64,000 bases of DNA from Devosia beringensis. Its GTDB lineage: Bacteria > Pseudomonadota > Alphaproteobacteria > Rhizobiales > Devosiaceae. Each line of letters starts with the position of its first letter. Within the stretch, counting starts at the first letter, position 1. A model generated the notes under the pieces. That model was not told the DNA's origin, ran no database searches, and saw only the letters and a list, made by a program, of their open reading frames with translations. The stretch covers positions 2,944,001 to 3,008,000 of the forward strand of contig NZ_CP045422.1 in NCBI RefSeq assembly GCF_014926585.1, in the 5' to 3' direction. Below are positions 24,890 through 33,729 of the stretch, one piece after another. Position numbers and translations under genes: made by a program.

Positions 24890-25825
24890 CTAATTGGTAT
24901 TGCGCGGAATGTGCATGCGGCGCCGTGTCCAGAGCGGGGGCAGGGCTTCGACGGCCAGGATAGCGGCGAAGATCAGCACCGCGCCGGCATAGCCGATCGG
25001 GGGCAGGCGCTCGCCCAGGATGATGGCGCCGCCCAAGGCGGCAAATAGACTCTCGGCCGAAAGGATGATCGCGGCATTGGCCGGCGGCACATATTGCTGG
25101 CCGATGGCCTGGAAGGTGAAGGCCACGGCGGTGGAGAGAATGCCGGTATAGGCCAGTTCGATCCAGCCGGACTGGATGGCGCTGAAATCGGGCTGTTCGA
25201 AGATGAAGGCGAGGCCCACGGCCAGTGAGCCGGCAATCAGGAAACTGACGGCGGAGACGAAGATGGGCAGGCCGGTGACACGCGCCGCCTGGCCGAGCAG
25301 AATGACATGCAGGCCCCAGAAAACGGCGCCGATCACCATCAGCCCGTCGCCGGCATTGAAGCTGTCGAGACCGCCGCCATTGAGGAAATAGATGCCGATC
25401 AGCGCCAGCGGCACGCAGACATAGATGATGGGGTGCGGGCGGGTGCGGAAGATGAGGAAACCCAGCACCGGGACGAAGAAGACATAGAGCCCGGTGAGGA
25501 AGCCGGCATTGGTGACGGTGGTGGTGATCAGGCCGAACTGCTGCAGCGCCGAGCCGGCGAGGAAAACCAGGCTGACGGCGATGATAAGCCACCAGTTATT
25601 GGCGCTCAGTGGCGCGGGACGCTTGCGGCGCTCCAGCAGGGCCAGCGGCAGCACGGCGAGGCCGCCGATCAGGTAGCGCAGACCGGAAAAGGTCAGCGGC
25701 CCCATCGAATCCATCGCCGATTTCTGGGCGATGAAGGCCAGGCCCCAGAGCATGGTGCAGATCAGAAGCAGCAGGGCGGCGACGGGACGGGACATTTTTT
25801 GGGTCTTTTCGTGGGGCTTGGGCAC
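24890..25825 (-). CDS. EamA/DMT-family transporter
   Basis: The 311-residue protein has ten predicted membrane helices in two EamA repeats (first LLLICTMLWGLAFIAQKSAMDSMGPLTFSGLRYLIGG; second GDGLMVIGAVFWGLHVILLGQAARV), typical of drug/metabolite exporters. Substrate cannot be told from sequence. Two starts are possible, ATG 25825 and ATG 25795, neither with a good ribosome site; the longer is given. It stands alone between convergent and tandem neighbours. Confidence 0.88.
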   Translation of the reverse strand: MPKPHEKTQKMSRPVAALLLLICTMLWGLAFIAQKSAMDSMGPLTFSGLRYLIGGLAVLPLALLERRKRPAPLSANNWWLIIAVSLVFLAGSALQQFGLITTTVTNAGFLTGLYVFFVPVLGFLIFRTRPHPIIYVCVPLALIGIYFLNGGGLDSFNAGDGLMVIGAVFWGLHVILLGQAARVTGLPIFVSAVSFLIAGSLAVGLAFIFEQPDFSAIQSGWIELAYTGILSTAVAFTFQAIGQQYVPPANAAIILSAESLFAALGGAIILGERLPPIGYAGAVLIFAAILAVEALPPLWTRRRMHIPRNTN

Positions 25826-25846
25826 AGTGGTGCATTCGTCTCCCTC

Positions 25847-25861
25847 CCTTGGTGGGGAGGA
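25847..25861. repeat. Short intergenic palindrome
   Basis: CCTCCC and GGGAGG-type arms around TTGGT lie between the EamA and PLP-enzyme genes, resembling the 493-512 element near uvrB. It may act as the PLP-enzyme transcript terminator. Confidence 0.35.
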
Positions 25862-25925
25862 ATGAAGGGTGGGGGTCTCAAGGCGCGGCGTTCGGGCATG
25901 CGCCCACCCGACCCCGACTGCCAGA

Positions 25926-27158
25926 CTAGGGGAGCTCTTTATCCAGAGCCGCGATCAGCTGATCGATCTCTGCGGGCGTGGTGTAGTGGACGAAGGAGAG
26001 GCGCAGGACGCCGTGATTGGGGTCGATGCCGAGGGCCTGCAGCAAACGGTAAGCATAGAAATGCCCGCCGCTGGCCATGATGCCGTGTCTGGAGAGGCGC
26101 GCCGCGACGGCAGCGCCGGGCTCGTCCAGCGCCAAAGCGATGGTGGGGGCGCGCAGGGTGGGATCGGCGGGGCCGATGATGCGCACCGAATTCTTCTGGC
26201 GCAGGTAATCGAGCAGGGGGGTGGCCAGGGCCACTTCCTGGGCGCGCATGGCGGCGTGGGCGCGGCGGAAGGGATTGTCTCCCGGCGCGCCGGGGCCGGC
26301 AATGTCGGCCACGGATTCCAGATAATCGACAATGCCGGAACAGGCAGCGATCTGGGCGTGATCGGGGCCGGCCGGGGTCAGGCGGTAGCGCGGCTTGGCA
26401 TCGTTGAAGAAATGACCCTGATTGGGCAGGGCCATGGCCAGCTCGGGCCGCACGGCCATGATGCCCTGATGGGGGCCATAGACCTTGTAGGCGGAGAAGA
26501 AATAGATGTCGGCGCCGAGCGCGGCCAGATCGGGCAGGCCATGGGGCGCATAGCTGACGCCATCGATGATGGTGAGGGCGCCGACGGCCTTGGCGCGGGC
26601 GGCGATCTCGGCCACCGGGTTGATTTCGCCCACGACATTGGAGCAGTGCGGTGCGGCAACGAAGCGGACCTTGCCGTCGAGCAGCGCATCGAGCGCGGCC
26701 AGCGACAGGCGGCCGGTCTGGCTATCGACGGCCCATTCGCGGACCTCGACGCCCAGCTTGGCCAGCTTGCGCCAGGCGCCGGTATTGGCCTCGTGATCCT
26801 GATTGGTGACCACGATGGCGTCGCCCGGCTGCAGGTATTCGCCGAAGGCCTTGCCCAGGACATAGGTATTGGCGGTGGAGGAGGGGCCGAAATGGATCCA
26901 GTCGCTGGTGACGTTGAGCGCCTGGGCGACGCGCTTGTAGCTGAGGTCCATGGCCGCGCCGGCGGCCTGGGAGGCGGGATAGACGCCATAGGGCTGCAGC
27001 TTGGTGGCGCGATAGTAATGGTCGAGCTTGTCGAGCACGGCGCTGGCCGTATAGGCGCCGCCGGCATTCTCGAAAAAGGCCTGGCCCTGCAGCGATGGCT
27101 CGGCAAAGGCGGGGAAATGGGCGCGCAGGCGCGCCGGATCGAGCGGCAAAATGGTCAT
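25926..27158 (-). CDS. Aminotransferase class V / cysteine-desulfurase-like PLP enzyme
   Basis: This 410-residue fold-type I PLP enzyme has FENAGGAYTASAVLD near the N-terminus, SSTANTY (phosphate cup), the substrate-side QDHEAN, HCSNVVGEINP, TIIDGVSYAPHG with the PLP Asp, and the Schiff-base Lys in FFSAYKVYGPHQG. It belongs to the SufS/CsdA-like class V group but lacks an obvious active-site Cys loop, so isopenicillin-epimerase- or kynureninase-like chemistry is also possible. It is a single gene; the ATG at 27158 matches the conserved N-terminus. Confidence 0.82.
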   Translation of the reverse strand: MTILPLDPARLRAHFPAFAEPSLQGQAFFENAGGAYTASAVLDKLDHYYRATKLQPYGVYPASQAAGAAMDLSYKRVAQALNVTSDWIHFGPSSTANTYVLGKAFGEYLQPGDAIVVTNQDHEANTGAWRKLAKLGVEVREWAVDSQTGRLSLAALDALLDGKVRFVAAPHCSNVVGEINPVAEIAARAKAVGALTIIDGVSYAPHGLPDLAALGADIYFFSAYKVYGPHQGIMAVRPELAMALPNQGHFFNDAKPRYRLTPAGPDHAQIAACSGIVDYLESVADIAGPGAPGDNPFRRAHAAMRAQEVALATPLLDYLRQKNSVRIIGPADPTLRAPTIALALDEPGAAVAARLSRHGIMASGGHFYAYRLLQALGIDPNHGVLRLSFVHYTTPAEIDQLIAALDKELP

Positions 27159-27207
27159 GGGGCGTGGTCCAGTCGGCGGGTTACCGAGTGGTAGAGCAGG
27201 CGGGGCC

Positions 27208-27238
27208 AAAAGCAAACCCCGGCTGTTGAGAGCCGGGG
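27208..27238 (-). terminator. Intrinsic terminator of the Spy-like gene
   Basis: CCCCGGCT and AGCCGGGG arms (27217-27224, 27231-27238) with a 6-base loop are followed on the minus strand by TTTGCTTTT. The hairpin is about 110 bases past the stop at 27347. Confidence 0.75.
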
Positions 27239-27346
27239 CCTGTCCGCGGTTGGGACGAACCGACGGAAACGCGATGCCGACGGGGTAGGTCAAGGCATCG
27301 CGGGTCGGCGCGCCCCTGCCGAAGCCAGAAGGCGCGCCGATCGGGA

Positions 27347-28027
27347 TCAGCCGTTGGACGGGGCTGCGGGGGCAGCGGCGCCCGGACCGCCCATCGGGCC
27401 GGCACCGCGGCCTTCATGCTGGCCCTTGTGGTCGCCGCGGCCATGTTCGCCCATCCGGCCCTGCATGTCGCCGCGCATGGCGTGGGCGGGGGCAAGCTCG
27501 GCCTTCTGCGCGTCGGTGAGGCTGGCGAAGAATGCGGTTACCGAGGGCTGCACCGATTTGAGCGTCTCGATCTGGGCAGTCTGCAGGGCGATGCGGAGTT
27601 CGAGACCCTTGGCAATGTCGAGCGGCGCAGGCTGGGCGCCTTCGGCCGGGGCGGCGGGGCGCAGGTCTTCAAGGGCGGCAGAGAAGGTCTCGGCAGCGGC
27701 GAGGGCATCGGTCTTGAGGGTGTCGAACAGGGTCTGCTGCTCGGGGGTCATGTCGATGGCGTGGCTGAGGCGGACCAGGGCGATCTCGACGGCTTCTGAG
27801 CCACCGTCAAAGCCGATAAAGCCGGCCATGCCGCGGTCGCCACCGCGCTCGCCTTCATGCTGGCGCATGCCGGACATGGGGCCCTGGCCCCAGCCTGGTG
27901 CCGCCTGTTCGGCAGCGGCAGGCGGCGCTGGCGGGGTGGCGTCCTGCGCATAGGAGGGAGCAATGGCCGACAGGCCGACAGCGGCGGTCATGAGGGCGAC
28001 GATGGCGGAGGTCTTGAGCGATGTCAT
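27347..28027 (-). CDS. Spy/CpxP-family (LTXXQ) periplasmic protein
   Basis: This 226-residue protein has a signal peptide (VGLSAIAPSYA-QDA), a Pro/Ala-rich stretch, a Gly/His/Arg-rich segment, an alpha-helical core with two LTXXQ-type motifs (DMTPEQQTLFDTL and SLTDAQKAELAP), and a His/Gly/Pro-rich tail. Spy/CpxP proteins are periplasmic chaperones or stress and metal sensors. The His-rich ends could bind metal ions. The upstream region (28080-28130) carries several GTTC/GAAC elements that may be regulatory. Confidence 0.83.
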   Translation of the reverse strand: MTSLKTSAIVALMTAAVGLSAIAPSYAQDATPPAPPAAAEQAAPGWGQGPMSGMRQHEGERGGDRGMAGFIGFDGGSEAVEIALVRLSHAIDMTPEQQTLFDTLKTDALAAAETFSAALEDLRPAAPAEGAQPAPLDIAKGLELRIALQTAQIETLKSVQPSVTAFFASLTDAQKAELAPAHAMRGDMQGRMGEHGRGDHKGQHEGRGAGPMGGPGAAAPAAPSNG

Positions 28028-28152
28028 CTGGAGGTTTTCCTTTGCATGGGAAGCCGGACGTTGCCGGTATGCAAAGGACCCTAACGGTGTTCACCTGTTC
28101 GCGACCTTGCGGTGACATGAACAGTTCGACAGGTTGGTAAGGTGAGGTGTGC

Positions 28153-28584
28153 ATGATCGATATCAGAACAGATCCCCATCCCGACGATGCCGCGCTGGAA
28201 CGGTTGTGGCAGGCCGCCTGGGGTGATGCCGGACCAGCATCCTTTCAGCCGATCCTGCAGCGCAGTCTGACCCATGTCGGCGCCTATGACGGGCCGCTGC
28301 TGGTCGGCTTCGTGAACGTGGCGTGGGACGGCGGCATCCACGCCTTCATCCTCGATACCTGTGTCGACCCGGCCTATCGGCGCCAGGGCATTGCGCTGCG
28401 CCTGCTGGCGCTGGCCGCCGAGACCGCGCGGGAAAGAGGCGCCGCGTGGCTGCATGTCGACTTCGAACCCCAACTTGAGCCGCTTTACCGGCAGGCCGGC
28501 TTCGGCCCGACGGCGGCCGGGCTGATGCGGCTGGCCTGGACAGGGCTCAGCGCGGGCGCCAGGCGAGGAGGCGCATGGCGTTGA
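28153..28584 (+). CDS. GNAT-family N-acetyltransferase
   Basis: This 143-residue GCN5-type acetyltransferase has IHAFILDTCVDPAYRRQGIALRLLALAAETARERG, which contains the acetyl-CoA-binding V-x-x-x-x-RxxGIA loop, and a final YRQAGF motif. Its substrate is unknown. GAGG 5 bases before ATG 28153 decides the start over GTG 28147. The 3' end overlaps the convergent metal ATPase gene by 38 bases, so the two transcripts have complementary tails. Confidence 0.85.
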   Translation: MIDIRTDPHPDDAALERLWQAAWGDAGPASFQPILQRSLTHVGAYDGPLLVGFVNVAWDGGIHAFILDTCVDPAYRRQGIALRLLALAAETARERGAAWLHVDFEPQLEPLYRQAGFGPTAAGLMRLAWTGLSAGARRGGAWR

Positions 28585-30724
28585 GCGTCACCAGCACGGT
28601 GGCGCCGGTATCGGCGAGGATGGCGGGCCAGAGGCCGGTAATGCCCATTATGGTGGTGACGAGGAAGACCGCCTTGAGGCCGAGCGAGACGGCAATGTTC
28701 TGTCCGATATTGGCCATGGTGGCATTGGAGAGGCCGATCATGGCGGCGATGTCGGCGACCCTTCCATGGAGGATCGCGGCGTCGGCGGTTTCAAGCGCCA
28801 CATCGGTGCCGCCGCCCATGGCAATGCCGATATCGGCGGCGGCCAGGGCCGGCGCGTCATTGATGCCGTCGCCGACCTTGGCGACGATCTTGCCCTCTGC
28901 CTGCAGGGCCCGCACGGTGGCCTGCTTGTCCTCGGGCAGCAGGCCGGCGCGCACCTCGAGGCCCAGTTCGGCGCCGATGGCGCGGGCGGTGCGGACATTG
29001 TCACCGGTCAGCATGATGACGTCAATGTTGATGGCTTTGAGGGCGTCAATGCCGGCTTTGGCGTCGGCGCGGGGCTCGTCGCGCATGGCAATGAGACCGG
29101 CTATCTCGCCGCCGACCAGCACGATCGAGACGGTCTTGCCGGCGTCGGTGAAGCCATCAATGACGGTCTGCAGGTCCGGCGCGATGGTGGTCTGTTCGGC
29201 GGCGGCGGCGGGCGAGAAGAGGGCGACAGCTTCGCCGCCCACCGTGCCGGCGAGGCCTTTGCCGGGAAGCGCGCGGGCAGCGGCAGCGGGCGGGATCGCG
29301 ACCTTGTCGGTCTTGGCCCGCGCGAGGATGGCCAAAGCCAGGGGGTGGCTGGAGCCGGTTTCGAGCGCGGCGGCCAGCGACAGGACCTTGGCGACGGGGC
29401 GCGCGACAGCGTGGATATCGGTGACCAGCGGCCGGCCTTCGGTGAGCGTGCCGGTCTTGTCGAGGGCGACGGTGGTGATGGTGCGCAGGCTTTCGAGCAC
29501 GGCGCCGCCCTTGAGCAGCAGGCCGCGGCGGGCGCCGGCGGAGAGGGCAGCAGCAATGGCGGCGGGGGTGGAGATGACCAGAGCGCAGGGGCAGCCGATC
29601 AGCAGGATGGCGAGGCCCTTATAGATCCATTCATCCCAGGACTGGCCCAGCAGCACCGGCGGCACGGTGGCGACCAGTGCGCCGGCGACGAGGACGCCGG
29701 GGGTGTACCAGCGCGAAAAGCGGTCGATGAAGCGAGCCGTGGGGGCCTTGGATTCCTGGGCCTCCTCGACCAGCTGCACGATGCGGGCAATGGTATTGTC
29801 GCTGGCGGTGGCGGTAACGCGGATGGTCAGCACCGCATCGGTATTGATGGTGCCGGCAAAGACCGTGTCGCCCGGGCCCTTGCTGGCTGGCAGGCTTTCG
29901 CCGGTGACCGGGGCCTGGTCCACGGCGCCCTGGCCAGTGGTGATGATGCCATCGGCGGGGATGCGGTCGCCGGGGCGGACCATGATGGTGGCGTTGAGGG
30001 CGAGGCTGGCGGCAGGGACTTCGGTGGTCGTCTCGCCTGTCACCAGAAAGGCGGTCTTGGGCACGAGATCGGCGAGGGACTTGATCGAGGCGCGGGCGCG
30101 GCTGGCGGCGACGCCCTCGAGCAGTTCGCCCACCAGGAAGAGCAGCACCACCATGGCGGCTTCCTCGGTGGCGCCGATGAAGACCGCGCCGACGGCAGCA
30201 ATGGTCATCAGCGTCTCGATGGAAAAGGGCGTGCCGGCGCGGGCCCCGGCAATGGCGCGGCGGCTGACCGGAATGAGGCCGACCAGCAGCGCGAGCAGGA
30301 AGGCCTCGTGGCTCATGGTGGGTACGACGAGGCCTGTCAGCCAGGCGGCCAGCATGGCGATGCCGGCGCCCAGGGCCAGCAGGGCCTTGGGCGTGCGCCA
30401 CCAGGGACCATCGCCGAGCGCGAAATGCTCGTCGGGCCCGGCAGGTTCGTGGCCGTGATCGTGGTCATGCTCGTGATCGTGGTCATGGCCGTCCAGCGGG
30501 GCGGGGGCGCCATCGCGGGCCAGGGCATAGCCGAGTGGCTTGATGGCCTGCTGGATTGTGGTGAAGGGGACATTGTCATGCAGCACGGTGAGGGTGCCCG
30601 CGGTGAAGCTGGCGCCGGCCTCGGACACACCGGGAATGCGGGTAACCGCGGTCTCGATCTTGCTGGCGCAGGCCGCACAGTCCATGCCGCCGACGCGGTA
30701 TTTCGTTTTCGTGGGCTCAGCCAT
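28547..30724 (-). CDS. Zn/Cd/Pb-type P1B ATPase (ZntA/CadA-like)
   Basis: This 725-residue metal exporter has an N-terminal HMA domain with GMDCAAC (residues 13-19), a His/Asp-rich stretch (about 80-92), eight membrane helices, TGES, the transport motif IGCPCAL, phosphorylation site DKTGTLT, SSHPLA and GDGINDAPALA. The CPC motif with a His-rich arm fits divalent soft metals. Start ATG 30724 is set by AAGGA 6 bases upstream. The promoter at 30754-30784 has MerR-type geometry, and a MerR-family gene lies at 31467. The last 38 bases overlap the GNAT gene. Confidence 0.94.
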   Translation of the reverse strand: MAEPTKTKYRVGGMDCAACASKIETAVTRIPGVSEAGASFTAGTLTVLHDNVPFTTIQQAIKPLGYALARDGAPAPLDGHDHDHEHDHDHGHEPAGPDEHFALGDGPWWRTPKALLALGAGIAMLAAWLTGLVVPTMSHEAFLLALLVGLIPVSRRAIAGARAGTPFSIETLMTIAAVGAVFIGATEEAAMVVLLFLVGELLEGVAASRARASIKSLADLVPKTAFLVTGETTTEVPAASLALNATIMVRPGDRIPADGIITTGQGAVDQAPVTGESLPASKGPGDTVFAGTINTDAVLTIRVTATASDNTIARIVQLVEEAQESKAPTARFIDRFSRWYTPGVLVAGALVATVPPVLLGQSWDEWIYKGLAILLIGCPCALVISTPAAIAAALSAGARRGLLLKGGAVLESLRTITTVALDKTGTLTEGRPLVTDIHAVARPVAKVLSLAAALETGSSHPLALAILARAKTDKVAIPPAAAARALPGKGLAGTVGGEAVALFSPAAAAEQTTIAPDLQTVIDGFTDAGKTVSIVLVGGEIAGLIAMRDEPRADAKAGIDALKAINIDVIMLTGDNVRTARAIGAELGLEVRAGLLPEDKQATVRALQAEGKIVAKVGDGINDAPALAAADIGIAMGGGTDVALETADAAILHGRVADIAAMIGLSNATMANIGQNIAVSLGLKAVFLVTTIMGITGLWPAILADTGATVLVTLNAMRLLAWRPR

Positions 30725-30753
30725 CATGCGTCCTTCCAATTGCCTATATCGGG

Positions 30754-30784
30754 ATGCTAGCTTCTATAGTCACTAGAGGAGCAA
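30754..30784 (-). promoter_or_regulatory. MerR-type promoter/operator of the metal ATPase
   Basis: On the minus strand TTGCTC (30784-30779) and TAGCAT (30759-30754) are separated by 19 bases, the over-long spacer typical of MerR-activated promoters. Inside it CTCTAGT-G-ACTATAG (30778-30764) is a near-perfect inverted repeat. The start of transcription would be near 30748, giving a leader of about 24 bases. Confidence 0.8.
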
Positions 30785-30811
30785 GCGGAAAATGCCGGAA
30801 GCAGCGCCAAC

Positions 30812-30843
30812 GAAAAACGCGCCGCCCGCAGGGGCAGCGCGTT
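30812..30843 (-). terminator. Intrinsic terminator of the DUF992 gene
   Basis: AACGCGC and GCGCGTT outer arms with an inner GC-rich pairing are followed on the minus strand by TTT, 27 bases past the DUF992 stop and just upstream of the ATPase promoter, insulating it. Confidence 0.8.
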
Positions 30844-30869
30844 GGTCAGGCAAGTGGCTGATCGGCAGC

Positions 30870-31349
30870 TTACTGGGTGGCGGTGCGCAGCTGGAAGCCG
30901 GTAATGCCGACAGCAACATTGATGCCGGTCTGGCCCTGGATGCTGAGCGGCTGCAGCATGAAGCCCTCGCTCGAACCGCCGACCAGGGCATTGGCACCGG
31001 CGCCCAGGCCCAGCGAGGCTTCGGCACTGACGCCGACATATTCGCCAGTCAGCGAGCCGGGGGCATAGGCGTCACTGCTGGGGGCCAGCACCAACCACTG
31101 GATCACCGATTCCTCGGTGAAGCCGATGTCGAGGCCAACCTTGTTGACCTTGCCATAATAGACTTCGGTCGGCTCGGTGGCTTCGGAGTCATAGAAGCTG
31201 CAGATGGCATCCTTGGACGAGCCGAGGATGAGGCCGATGCCGCCTTCGACGGTGCATTCGAGGCGACCGATCTCGATGCGTTCCTGGGCGTAGGTCGCGG
31301 TCGAGAACAGGGCAGTGGCGGCGAGGGCAGTTGCTGTGAGCAGTTTCAT
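30870..31349 (-). CDS. Exported DUF992 family protein
   Basis: This 159-residue protein has a signal peptide (ATALAATALFSTATYA-QER), then RIEIGRLECTVEGGIGLILGSSKDAICSFY and the Gly-rich repeats LGLGAGANALVGGS that define DUF992, a family common in Hyphomicrobiales and of unknown role. Two cysteines could form a disulfide. The mature protein is probably a beta-rich periplasmic or outer-membrane-associated component. It lies between the metal ATPase and its putative regulator but has its own terminator, so functional linkage is unclear. Confidence 0.85.
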   Translation of the reverse strand: MKLLTATALAATALFSTATYAQERIEIGRLECTVEGGIGLILGSSKDAICSFYDSEATEPTEVYYGKVNKVGLDIGFTEESVIQWLVLAPSSDAYAPGSLTGEYVGVSAEASLGLGAGANALVGGSSEGFMLQPLSIQGQTGINVAVGITGFQLRTATQ

Positions 31350-31466
31350 GTAAGCACTCCTTTCCATGCTCAACCCGCGCCGGGGCACCGGGGTTCCGCC
31401 CGGCGGGCAAAGCAGAGCAATAGCGACAAATGGGCCGCAGTCCTGGCGGCGAAAGGATAGAGCGAG

Positions 31467-31883
31467 ATGGCGTTTCCGATTGGCGAACTGGCGCGGCAGA
31501 CTTCGGTCAAGGTGCCGACGATCCGCTATTACGAGCAGATCGGCCTGCTCGACGCGCCGCCGCGCAGCGAGGGCAATCGCCGGCTCTATGGCCAGGCCGA
31601 GGTGGAGCGGCTGCGCTTTATCCGGCACGGGCGCGAACTGGGCTTCGAGATCGAAGACATCCGCGAACTGCTGGCCATGGCCGGGCAGCCGCAATCATCG
31701 TGCCACCAGGCCGACAGCATTGCGCGCAACCACCTGCGCGAGGTGGAGCGGCGCATTGCCAGTCTGACGGCGCTCAAGGGCGAGCTCAGCCGGATGATCG
31801 CCGAATGCGGGCATGGCAGGGTGTGCGACTGCCAGATCATCGAGGCGCTGGCCGATCACAGCCACTGCCTGAGCGAGCATTAG
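31467..31883 (+). CDS. MerR-family metal-responsive regulator (CadR/PbrR/ZntR-like)
   Basis: This 138-residue regulator has an N-terminal MerR helix-turn-helix and wing (IGELARQTSVKVPTIRYYEQIGLL, RLYGQAEVERLRFIRHGRELGF), a dimerisation helix and metal-site cysteines: SSCHQ near residue 77, and the C-terminal VCDC with a His/Cys tail (DHSHCLSEH) seen in Cd/Pb/Zn sensors. It is very likely the activator of the ATPase at 28547-30724 through the 19-bp-spacer promoter at 30754-30784. It is transcribed in the opposite direction, with the DUF992 gene between them. Confidence 0.9.
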   Translation: MAFPIGELARQTSVKVPTIRYYEQIGLLDAPPRSEGNRRLYGQAEVERLRFIRHGRELGFEIEDIRELLAMAGQPQSSCHQADSIARNHLREVERRIASLTALKGELSRMIAECGHGRVCDCQIIEALADHSHCLSEH

Positions 31884-31886
31884 GGC

Positions 31887-32588
31887 TCAACCGTAACTGA
31901 CCCAGCCGCGGAAGCTGAGGCCGGCATAGAACAGCGATACGCCGGTAAAGCCGGCCTGGGCCAGCATGGCCTCATCATCCTCGGGCGACAGAATGGAGAG
32001 CCGGGTGGACATGGCCTGGTGGGCGCCGGCGGCGTCGGCCGGTGGGGTGCCGCCAAAGGCCAGGTGACGGGCGATCCATTGCGAGCGCTCGGGCTCGGTC
32101 TGGGCGAAGCTGATATGGGCGCAGACAAAGGGCGCGCCCGGGACCAGGCGGGCGCGGAGCTGCTGCAGCGTGGCGAGGCGCTGGTCGCGCGGAATGAAAT
32201 GGAAGGTGAGCAGGCAGACCGCGCCGTCAAAGGGTCCCTGTGGTGCCGTCTCGATAGTACCCTCATGCAGCGCCACGCGCGGGGCATGCGGGCCGATGAT
32301 GTCGGTAGCCAGAGCCAGCATGTCGGCCGAGGGGTCGACGCCGTCGAAGGTCCAGCCGGGGTGATCGTCGGCGAGGGCCTTGAGTTCAAGGCCGCCACCG
32401 GCGCCCAGGACCAGCACGCGACCGGTCGGGGGAACGCGTTCGGCGAGAAGTTGCGAGGTCATGCGATGCAGGCCGGCAAAGCCGGGCACCTTGCGGGGCG
32501 GGCCCTCGGCATAGGATCTGGCGGCCGCCCCGGCAAAGGGGTTGTGCTGATGGGATGTGGGGGCGGGCGGATGGTCGGATGATGTCAT
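31887..32588 (-). CDS. Class I SAM-dependent methyltransferase
   Basis: This 233-residue Rossmann-fold methyltransferase has motif I VLVLGAGGGLELKAL, acidic residue in FDGVDPSADML, and GPFDGAVCLLTFHFIPRDQRL as motif IV. Substrate is unknown. The start ATG 32588 yields a Pro/His-rich N-terminus (PAPTSHQHNPF). It converges on the MerR gene with only 3 bases between the stops. A short AT-rich segment upstream (32588-32610, with a TGTAA/TTACA-type repeat) probably contains its promoter. Confidence 0.85.
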   Translation of the reverse strand: MTSSDHPPAPTSHQHNPFAGAAARSYAEGPPRKVPGFAGLHRMTSQLLAERVPPTGRVLVLGAGGGLELKALADDHPGWTFDGVDPSADMLALATDIIGPHAPRVALHEGTIETAPQGPFDGAVCLLTFHFIPRDQRLATLQQLRARLVPGAPFVCAHISFAQTEPERSQWIARHLAFGGTPPADAAGAHQAMSTRLSILSPEDDEAMLAQAGFTGVSLFYAGLSFRGWVSYG

Positions 32589-32634
32589 GTAACTTTTATG
32601 ATTACATGAAGTGAGACTGTCAAGCCGGAAGCGC

Positions 32635-32660
32635 CCGGGCCGGCCAGCTGGCCGGCCCGG
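32635..32660. terminator. 26-base perfect palindrome after the ABC importer operon
   Basis: CCGGGCCGGCCAG is followed directly by its exact complement. It is 10 bases past the ATPase-subunit stop at 32671 and probably ends the importer transcript, though there is no T tract. Confidence 0.55.
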
Positions 32661-32670
32661 ATTGTTGGTG

Positions 32671-33729
32671 TCAGGCTGCGGCGTCGACCGGCGCCGGGGT
32701 GTGGCGGGCGAGGGCGCGGATGACCTGCTTGGCGGTGATGGAGCCAATCTGGATGCCGTTTTCGTCCTGGACGCCGACCCATTCATGCTCGGCAAAGAGC
32801 GGCAGGACGTCCTCGCAGCGGGCGTCGCGCGGCACCAGGATCTTGCAGGGTTCGCCGGGGCCCTTGGTCATGATCGAGCGGACATGGATGGCGCGGGCCT
32901 TGTTCACCTCGCGCACGAATTCCTCGATATGCTCATTGGCCGGGCGCAGCACGATATCCTCGGGCTTGCCCTCCTGCTGCAGGGCGCCGTCCTTGAGCAC
33001 AGCGATGCGGTCGCCGATCTTGAGGGCCTCGTCGAAATCGTGGGTGATGAACAGGATGGTCTTGCCCAGCGACTTCTGCAGCTCGATGAGCTGGTCCTGC
33101 ATGCCCGAGCGGATCAGCGGATCCAGCGCCGAGAAGGCCTCATCCATCAGAATGATGTCGGTATCCATGGCCAGGGCCCGGGCGAGGCCGACGCGCTGCT
33201 GCTGGCCACCGGAGAGCTGGCGGGGCTGGCTCTGTTCGTAGCCGGACAGGCCCACCGTCTCGATCCACTTGGCGGCGGTGGCGAGGCGCTCATCCTTGCC
33301 GACGCCGCGGACCTCGAGGCCATAGGCGACATTGTCGATCACCGAGCGGTGCGGCAGCAGACCAAACTTCTGGAACACCATGGCGATCTGGGTGCGGCGA
33401 TAGGTGCGCAGCTCGTCGGCGCTCATCTTGATCACGTCGGTGCCGTTGACGATGATCTCGCCGGCGGTCGGCTCGATGAGCCGGTTGACGTGGCGGATCA
33501 GGGTGGACTTGCCCGAACCCGACAGGCCCATGACGACGAAGATCTGGCCCTTGGCAATGTCGAGCGAGACATTGTCGAGACCGACGACGTGGTTGGTCTC
33601 AGCCTGCACTTCGGTCTTGGACTTGCCCGAGCGCAGCAGCGCCAGGGCGGTCTGGGGATCGTCGCCGAAGATCTTGGTGACGCCACGCATGGCGATGGCG
33701 AGCTCTGGATTGGTGGTGATGTCAGACAT
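32671..33729 (-). CDS. proV: Glycine betaine/proline-type ABC importer, ATP-binding subunit
   Basis: This 352-residue ATPase of the ProV/OpuAA/ChoV type has Walker A GLSGSGKST, Q-loop FQKFGLLPHR, signature LSGGQQQR, Walker B ILMDEAFSALDP and the H-loop ITHDFDEAL. The family-specific N-terminus (VTKIFG...LLRSGKSKTEV) and a C-terminal regulatory CBS-like region (about residues 285-345) are present. It energises uptake of quaternary amines such as betaine or choline. The start overlaps the permease stop by one base (TAATG). Confidence 0.92.
   Translation of the reverse strand: MSDITTNPELAIAMRGVTKIFGDDPQTALALLRSGKSKTEVQAETNHVVGLDNVSLDIAKGQIFVVMGLSGSGKSTLIRHVNRLIEPTAGEIIVNGTDVIKMSADELRTYRRTQIAMVFQKFGLLPHRSVIDNVAYGLEVRGVGKDERLATAAKWIETVGLSGYEQSQPRQLSGGQQQRVGLARALAMDTDIILMDEAFSALDPLIRSGMQDQLIELQKSLGKTILFITHDFDEALKIGDRIAVLKDGALQQEGKPEDIVLRPANEHIEEFVREVNKARAIHVRSIMTKGPGEPCKILVPRDARCEDVLPLFAEHEWVGVQDENGIQIGSITAKQVIRALARHTPAPVDAAA

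Noticed and set aside
25926..27158. Assignment of the PLP enzyme as SufS/IscS
   Set aside because: No suf or isc neighbours and no clear active-site cysteine loop, so only the class is named.
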